Source of the DNA: Planctomycetota bacterium
GTDB taxonomy: Bacteria > Planctomycetota > PUPC01 > DSUN01
Direction of reading: 5' to 3'
NCBI GenBank assembly: GCA_016872875.1
Contig: VGYW01000317.1
Span: 1 to 9,890 of the forward strand
Length of the DNA stretch: 9,890 nt
Part shown: positions 5,659 through 9,890 of the stretch, piece after piece
How positions within the stretch are numbered: position 1 is the first letter of the stretch
How the letters are laid out: each line of letters begins with the position of its first letter
Position numbers and translations under genes: made by a program
The notes under the pieces: generated by a model
Told to the model about the DNA's origin: nothing
Database searches by the model: none
The model's input: the letters and a program-made list of their open reading frames with translations, nothing else

Positions 5659-7992
5659 TCAGCTTCCCTGGTCGGCGACAAAGCCGCGGCGCATGGTGTT
5701 CTCGGTGACTGCGCGCGGGTCGAGGAACTGGAGCAGGTAGTCCGGGCCGCCGGCCTTGGACCCAACGCCCGACATTCGGAAGCCGCCGAAGGGCTGGCGT
5801 CCCACGATCGCCCCGGTGATGCCGCGGTTGATGTAGAGGTTGCCGACGCGGAACTCCCTGCGGCAGCGCTCAAGATGCTCCGGGCTGCGGCTGAACACTC
5901 CGCCGGTGAGGGCGAAGCGGGTGCTGTTCGCCCACTCGATGGCCTGGCTGAAGTCCTTCGCGCGCATCACGGCGAGCACGGGGCCGAAGACCTCCTCTTG
6001 CGCCAGGCGGTGTGCCGGCGTGATGCCGGTAACGATGGCCAGGGGCACATAGAAGCCGCCGCTCGGCGCATCGCTGGAGTAGACGATGTTGCCCTCATGC
6101 CGGGCGAGGGCGACGTACTCGAGGATCCTGCTCTGGGCAGCGCCATCAATCACGGGGCCTACGTGGTTCGCGGGGTCTTCGGCGGGGCCGATCTTCAAGG
6201 AACGAGCGGCCTCGACCAGGCGAGCGATGAAGCGGTCGTAGACCGCATCGAGGACGATGGCTCGCGAGCACGCGGAGCACTTCTGGCCCTGGTATCCGAA
6301 AGCAGAGGAGATCACGGCGGGCACCGCCTCGTCGAGGTCGGCATCGTCATCTATGATGATGGCGTTCTTCCCGCCCATTTCGGCGATCACCCGCTTCACG
6401 GAGGCCTGGCCGGCCGGGGTGCGCCCGGCCTTCTCGATGATCCGCCGACCGTCAATGAACAGCGGGTACGTCTTCCCGAGCTGCTTTCTTGCGTCGGCCA
6501 GCGCGCTCGCATAGGCCTCCCGCGCCTCGCGGCGGGTCCAGTCGGGGACCGGCTCGTTGGCGAAGGGCGGCAGTTCCTCGCTCGCCGCGCGCCCATCGTC
6601 CTTCTCTTCGGGCGGCGACTCGGGGCGAGCCAGGAGGCGGTCCACCTCCACTTCCTCGACGAATGCCTGTCGGAGGAACGACTCGTTCGAGGTGTTCTCG
6701 AGCAGCCGGCGGATGAGGTAGGCCATCCCGGGGAGCAACTCCCCGTGCGGGCAGTAGAGGCGGACCCGGTCGGTCATCTTCAGGAGTGCCCTGCGGAAGG
6801 GCTCTGCCATACCATAGAGCGCCTGGAACTCAAATCGCCCGGCGGGAACTCTGAGAACGCTCGCCATCTCCATGACCGCAGTGACCGAGCGGACGTTGTG
6901 CGAGGCGCACGCGAGGTGGCAGATGTCGTGGGCACGGAGGATCTTCTCCGCGTTCCGCTCGAACGCGGCGTCGGTCTGCGCCTTGTGGGTGTAGACGGGA
7001 ATGGGCCAGCCGTTCTGCTGCGCGATCACGGTCTCATAGTCCCAGTAGGCGCCCTTCACCAGACGGATGGAGATCGGAAGGCGGCTCCGGGTTGCCCAGG
7101 CGAGCAGTTCGTCTACGTCGCCGTCGGCTTCACGCAGGTAGGTCTGCACCGCCAGCCCCAGGTGCGGGTAGTCCCTGAACTCGGGGGCACTGCGGAGGCG
7201 GCGATAGACCTCGAAGGTGATGTTCTTCAGCTTCCGCATCTCGATGTCAATGCACAGGAACCCGCCAAGCCGCGCCACCTTGCGGCAGATGGGGGTGAGC
7301 CGGTCGAGAATACCCGCCACCGACCCGTCGAAGTCCAGTGGGTCGGCCTGCGAGTAGAGGGCGGAGGGCTTGACCGAGATGTTCACCTTCGGGGCGTCGC
7401 CCCAGTCCAGGGAGGCACTTGGCAGCCCCAGCGCGGGCCATGCCCGTTGGGCGTCCTCGAGCGCAGAGAGCAGCTCCAGGTAACGCTGGGCGTTCTCCTC
7501 GGCCTCCTTCTCGCTGATGGTGGCTTCGCCGAGAGCATCTACGGTGAACGCGAAGCCCTGCTTGCGGAGCTCTCCGAGCCTTTTCACTGTCTCGGGCGGC
7601 GTCGAGCCGACGATGAAGCCCCGCGCCATCATCTCCAGGTTCTTCCGGACGGCGGCGCCCGCGATTCCTACGCCGAGTTTGCCCATGAGCCCGGCGCCCT
7701 TCAACCCCCATCGAAACGCCGCGGGAACGCTCTCTTCCTGCCCGAAGTACTCATCCAGGTGGCGAGCCAGAGAGTCGCGCGTGGTGAGGTAGGGCAGGAC
7801 ATCAATGAAGCGGAAGAGCTGCACCTTGAACCGCTCGTTGCCCATGCACCAGTCCAGCACCTTGCCGACCCAGTGGGCCTTGTTGAAAATCGAGGGGCTT
7901 TCCTTGCCAATGTGCCGGAACAGCTCCCGGCCCCGGCTGAGGATCCCCGCCTCCAGGCGCTGTCTGTCCAATGCTGGGCTACTGCGGCTCAT
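5659..7992 (-). CDS. putA: Bifunctional proline dehydrogenase / P5C dehydrogenase with in-frame deletion in the second domain
   Basis: The frame from ATG 7992 encodes 777 residues; the in-frame ATG 7998 is possible, but GGAG sits only one base before it. Residues about 100-440 are an apparently complete FAD-dependent proline dehydrogenase: VNISVKPSAL, LAVQTYLREADGD, IRLVKGAYWDYE, YTHKAQTDAAFER, LACASHNVRS and FEFQALYGMAEPFRRAL. Residues about 476-775 are a P5C (glutamate semialdehyde) dehydrogenase. Glu538 in AEMGGK, Cys572 in GQKCSACSR, EEVFGPV and QPFGGFRMSG are all present. Between YPLFIDGRR and IIEKAGRTPAGQ, however, about 215-220 residues expected for the family are missing. The loss includes the PWNFP, KPAE and FTGS segments that bind NAD and shape the active site. 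Bifunctional proteins of this type are usually near 990-1000 residues. Proline oxidation to P5C should survive, while conversion to glutamate probably does not. The gene lacks the DNA-binding domain of enteric PutA. I see no clear promoter. Confidence 0.88.
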   Translation of the reverse strand: MSRSSPALDRQRLEAGILSRGRELFRHIGKESPSIFNKAHWVGKVLDWCMGNERFKVQLFRFIDVLPYLTTRDSLARHLDEYFGQEESVPAAFRWGLKGAGLMGKLGVGIAGAAVRKNLEMMARGFIVGSTPPETVKRLGELRKQGFAFTVDALGEATISEKEAEENAQRYLELLSALEDAQRAWPALGLPSASLDWGDAPKVNISVKPSALYSQADPLDFDGSVAGILDRLTPICRKVARLGGFLCIDIEMRKLKNITFEVYRRLRSAPEFRDYPHLGLAVQTYLREADGDVDELLAWATRSRLPISIRLVKGAYWDYETVIAQQNGWPIPVYTHKAQTDAAFERNAEKILRAHDICHLACASHNVRSVTAVMEMASVLRVPAGRFEFQALYGMAEPFRRALLKMTDRVRLYCPHGELLPGMAYLIRRLLENTSNESFLRQAFVEEVEVDRLLARPESPPEEKDDGRAASEELPPFANEPVPDWTRREAREAYASALADARKQLGKTYPLFIDGRRIIEKAGRTPAGQASVKRVIAEMGGKNAIIIDDDADLDEAVPAVISSAFGYQGQKCSACSRAIVLDAVYDRFIARLVEAARSLKIGPAEDPANHVGPVIDGAAQSRILEYVALARHEGNIVYSSDAPSGGFYVPLAIVTGITPAHRLAQEEVFGPVLAVMRAKDFSQAIEWANSTRFALTGGVFSRSPEHLERCRREFRVGNLYINRGITGAIVGRQPFGGFRMSGVGSKAGGPDYLLQFLDPRAVTENTMRRGFVADQGS

Positions 7993-7999
7993 GGCCATT

Positions 8000-8003
8000 C
8001 TCC
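8000..8003 (-). promoter_or_regulatory. Ribosome binding site GGAG choosing the PutA start
   Basis: On the minus strand GGAG lies seven bases before ATG 7992 but one base before ATG 7998. The spacing favours 7992 as the true start, shortening the protein by two residues. Confidence 0.5.
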
Positions 8004-8011
8004 GTCACGGT

Positions 8012-8347
8012 TCACAGCAGCGCGGCTTCCCGGGAGTGCTCGACCGGAAGTGCCGGTACTCCACAAAGCCACGACTGGCGGAGGACATCGGCGCGCCTTC
8101 CGGGTGACCCTGAACTCCCATAGAGGCCTGCCGGGGATGCTGATGCCCCAATCCACCTTCCGGGAGCCGATGCCGGCCTGCTGCGACTAGGCCAGACGCT
8201 CGCCCCAGTAGGTGTCGCTGGCAACGGGTAGCTCATCAGAACCCGGTAGTGGAACAGCGGCAGCGGCGACTGCTCCGCTGCGCGCACTGCGGCCAGCGCA
8301 CTCAGAAGCCCAGCGGCGAGCGAGAAGAACGCGCGTCCTGCGACCAT
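8012..8347 (-). pseudogene. Signal-peptide ORF, probably the start of a decayed secreted-protein gene
   Basis: ATG 8347 follows a GGAAGG sequence at four bases spacing and opens a 111-codon frame. Residues 1-23 form a convincing signal peptide (MVAGRAFFSLAAGLLSAL, cleavage after A-V-R-A-A), followed by QSPLPLFHYRVLMSYPLP. Beyond about residue 42 the frame becomes Pro/Ser/Arg/Gly-rich without order. A neighbouring frame at the same place reads ASDTYWGERLA and then hits TAG 8187-8189, as if a frameshift had occurred near 8225 in the original gene. The family is not recognised. It could still be a small secreted protein; decay is the better reading because composition and order change abruptly. 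Confidence 0.4.
8033..8062. other. Imperfect hairpin upstream of PutA
   Basis: GGAGT (8033-8037) pairs with ACTCC (8058-8062) and ACCGG (8043-8047) pairs with CCGGT (8053-8057). This leaves a five-base loop and a five-base bulge on one side. It lies about 40-70 bases before the PutA start, so it would be in the 5' leader of its mRNA. It could be a regulatory hairpin or a terminator stem for the upstream ORF. No T-tract is seen. Confidence 0.25.
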
Positions 8348-8389
8348 AGGACCTTCCGATTCTGGTCCATACTCATGCCGGAGATGGGC

Positions 8390-8419
8390 TTGTGTGGCAA
8401 GCTCCGGATGTGTTAGGCT
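8390..8419 (+). promoter_or_regulatory. Weak promoter candidate for the propeller gene
   Basis: TTGTGT (8390-8395) and an extended -10-like TGT-TAGGCT (8411-8419) are spaced 18 bases apart, about 50 bases before the start codon. The -10 matches consensus at only three positions plus the TG extension, so this is tentative. Confidence 0.25.
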
Positions 8420-8466
8420 TGGGGGAGGAAGCGGGGGGATCTCCTTCGTCCAGCCGAGGAGAGATG

Positions 8467-9890
8467 ATGAGGCAGCAGTGCGGGCTCGTGGGCATCGCGG
8501 CGGCGGCCGTTGTGCTTCTGGCCGCTCCGGCGAGAGGCGGACAGGCGAGTGCGGGGGAGGCGCTGGGGCTGTCCCGCGTGGGCGGGGGCCTGTGCGTCGT
8601 CCTTGGCGCGGCGGATGCCGAGGTAGTTGCAGGCATTGCCGCGGGGAAGCCCTTCCTCGTGCACTGGCTGTGCCCCGATGCCGCTCAGGTCGAGGCCGCC
8701 CGGCGTACGCTGCTGGCGAAACAGGCATATGGCAAGGTGTCGGTCGAGTGCTGGCGGGGCGCATCACTGCCCTATGCCGACAACCTGGTGTCGCTTCTCC
8801 TCGTGCTCGACGCGGGGGCGGCCGCTGAAGTCGAGTGCCTCCGCATCGTGCGGCCCGGCGGCGAACTGATCACGCGGCAGGGCGACGGCTTCAGCCGCGC
8901 CGTCAAGCCCCGGCCCCCGGAGATGGATGAGTGGACCCGCTGGCGCCACGGGCCGGACCGCAATGCGGTCTCGCGGGACAAGCTGGTGGACGTGCCCGAA
9001 CGCATCCAGTGGGTCTTCACGAACAGCATCATCACGGAGCGCTCGCACGTTGTCTATGCGAACGGGCGGGAGTTCGCGCAGGACCGCGAGGTGCTTCACG
9101 CGCGCGATGCCTTCAATGGCCTGCCGCTCTGGACGGCCAAGCTTCAGAGGGGCAACGACTTCGACTGGGAGTGGTCGGTCAAGGTCGCATGCCTCATCGT
9201 GGCGAAGGGGGAGCGTGTGTACGCCTTGACGGACGACGGCCAGTTCAGGGCGCTCGACGCCGCCACGGGCAAGCCAGCCGTCGCCTACGCCGAGGCCGGA
9301 GCGCCCTCTGTCGCGCTCCTGGTGGACGATGGGGCGTCCAGGTTGGGCACGCTGGTCCTGGCCGACCGCGACTCCGTGCGGGCGCTCGACGCCGAGAGCG
9401 GCAGGCTCCTGTGGAAGGAGGCCGCGAGCTACCCCCACAACCTCCTCGCCTCTCCGAGCGCCGTCTTCTACATCGAGGGCAACGACCGCCGCGGGGCCGC
9501 CAGCGGCGACATCTCGGGCCGCGACCTCCTCACCGGCAAGCTCCTCTGGAAGAAGAACCACTATTGGGCCAGGCGAACCGACCTCGGGGCCTTCGGCTAC
9601 GACCGCATCGTCTACGAAATGCGCGCTCCCCACAACTGGCGCGAGTTCTATCAGCAGCGCCCGGACGAGAAGGAGAAGGACCGCTTCAACCTCGCCGTCA
9701 TCTCCGCGAAGACGGGCGAGGAAGTTCAGAAAGTCTTGGGCACGGGCAGCTCGGCCCGGCACGCCGAGTTCCGCAGGGGCTTCTGGCACAAGGACCACCT
9801 GCTCGCAGAGGTCCAGAGCCGCGAGGGCCTACGCCTGGCGCTCTTCGGACTTGGCGACTTCTCGAAACCTGCCACCGTGTTCCGGGCCAA
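8467..9890 (+). CDS. Secreted methyltransferase-like / PQQ-type beta-propeller protein, N-terminal part (partial)
   Basis: The frame is open from ATG 8467 to the end of the window, giving at least 474 residues; the stop lies outside. ATG 8464 is in frame, but GGAG (8458-8461) is five bases from 8467 and only two from 8464. Residues 1-24 are a signal peptide (MRQQCGLVGIAAAAVVLLAA). Residues 39-137 follow the layout of a class I methyltransferase fold: LCVVLGAADAE, YGKVSVECW, LPYADNLVSLLLV and RIVRPGGELI. From about residue 155, after EMDEWTRWRHGPDRNAVS, a PQQ/BamB-like beta-propeller begins. Its blade signatures are RVYALTDDGQFRALDAATGK (250 on), VRALDAESGRLLW (about 303 on) and GRDLLTGKLLW (350 on). 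The architecture is common in planctomycetes, usually with a G-C-G-D-G in the first motif. Here it is G-A-A-D-A, so AdoMet binding is doubtful. Likely a periplasmic or surface protein of unknown function. Confidence 0.85.
   Translation, partial: MRQQCGLVGIAAAAVVLLAAPARGGQASAGEALGLSRVGGGLCVVLGAADAEVVAGIAAGKPFLVHWLCPDAAQVEAARRTLLAKQAYGKVSVECWRGASLPYADNLVSLLLVLDAGAAAEVECLRIVRPGGELITRQGDGFSRAVKPRPPEMDEWTRWRHGPDRNAVSRDKLVDVPERIQWVFTNSIITERSHVVYANGREFAQDREVLHARDAFNGLPLWTAKLQRGNDFDWEWSVKVACLIVAKGERVYALTDDGQFRALDAATGKPAVAYAEAGAPSVALLVDDGASRLGTLVLADRDSVRALDAESGRLLWKEAASYPHNLLASPSAVFYIEGNDRRGAASGDISGRDLLTGKLLWKKNHYWARRTDLGAFGYDRIVYEMRAPHNWREFYQQRPDEKEKDRFNLAVISAKTGEEVQKVLGTGSSARHAEFRRGFWHKDHLLAEVQSREGLRLALFGLGDFSKPATVFRA

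Larger units (their letters stand above)
8004..8463. other. Intergenic region between divergent PutA and propeller genes
   Basis: This 460-bp stretch holds a minus-strand ORF with a signal peptide that looks decayed (8012-8347), a small inverted repeat (8033-8062) and a weak plus-strand promoter candidate (8390-8419). A third minus-strand frame is also open and ends at TGA 8005-8007, twelve bases before the PutA start. Its last 38 codons (from ATG 8121) read MGVQGHPEGAPMSS and then GFVEYRHFRSS. I do not recognise it, and it could be another piece of the decayed gene or chance. I see no tRNA or CRISPR repeats here. Confidence 0.5.

Noticed and set aside
5875..8190. Long plus-strand open frame of about 771 codons opposite PutA
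   Set aside because: It mirrors the PutA coding strand, has the Gly/Ala/Arg/His-rich composition of an antisense frame in GC-rich DNA, and shows no family motif, while the minus strand has clear ProDH and ALDH signatures.
8764..9798. Minus-strand open frame of about 344 codons opposite the propeller gene
   Set aside because: The plus-strand frame has propeller repeats and a signal peptide; the minus-strand product has no motif and no ribosome binding site was seen.
1..9890. Mobile elements, CRISPR arrays, tRNA or rRNA genes
   Set aside because: I found no transposase or integrase motifs, no regularly spaced repeats, and no tRNA-like or rRNA-like stretch by eye, so the internal deletions cannot be tied to a visible mobile element.

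Overview
The window is GC-rich bacterial DNA made of long, mostly secreted or catabolic proteins. Its protein families are typical of Planctomycetota and related PVC or environmental lineages: an HZS-alpha-type haem c protein, a propeller protein with a vestigial methyltransferase domain, and a secreted gluzincin with a C-terminal 'SDDG...W.NG' sandwich domain. This lineage guess is an inference from gene content; no rRNA or marker gene is present.

Layout, left to right. (1) 1-213 (+): C-terminal end of a GH32 beta-fructosidase. (2) 244-541 (+): remnant of an M24/creatinase-type Xaa-Pro peptidase with a strong ribosome binding site, its N-terminal about 73 codons joined out of frame to its last about 25 codons. 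(3) 554-3271 (-): intact secreted HExxH metallopeptidase-like protein, about 905 aa, convergent with the M24 remnant. (4) 3272-3698: divergent promoter region holding a decayed second copy of an M24 3' tail, a minus-strand -10 box, and a good plus-strand promoter placed so close to the next ATG that the mRNA should be leaderless. (5) 3699-5537 (+): secreted CBM plus HZS-alpha-like plus CxxCH protein, broken by two internal deletion junctions and one in-frame TAG. (6) 5659-7992 (-): proline dehydrogenase / P5C dehydrogenase (PutA-like) whose second domain has lost about 215-220 residues in frame. (7) 8004-8463: mostly non-coding, with a signal-peptide-bearing ORF that looks like a decayed gene. 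(8) 8467 to the window end (+): N-terminal part of a methyltransferase-like / PQQ-type beta-propeller protein.

Functionally the stretch looks like a catabolic accessory region: fructan hydrolysis (GH32), peptide and proline use (M24 peptidase, secreted gluzincin, PutA), and secreted propeller or haem proteins of unclear role. There is no obvious single operon apart from GH32 plus M24.

The most striking signal is that three separate multidomain genes (M24, HZS-alpha-like, PutA) each show clean family sequence on both sides of an abrupt internal junction. The middle of the protein is missing, and the few bases at the junction fit both flanks. This is either recent short-repeat-mediated gene decay or an assembly artefact. 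Read mapping across the junctions would decide.
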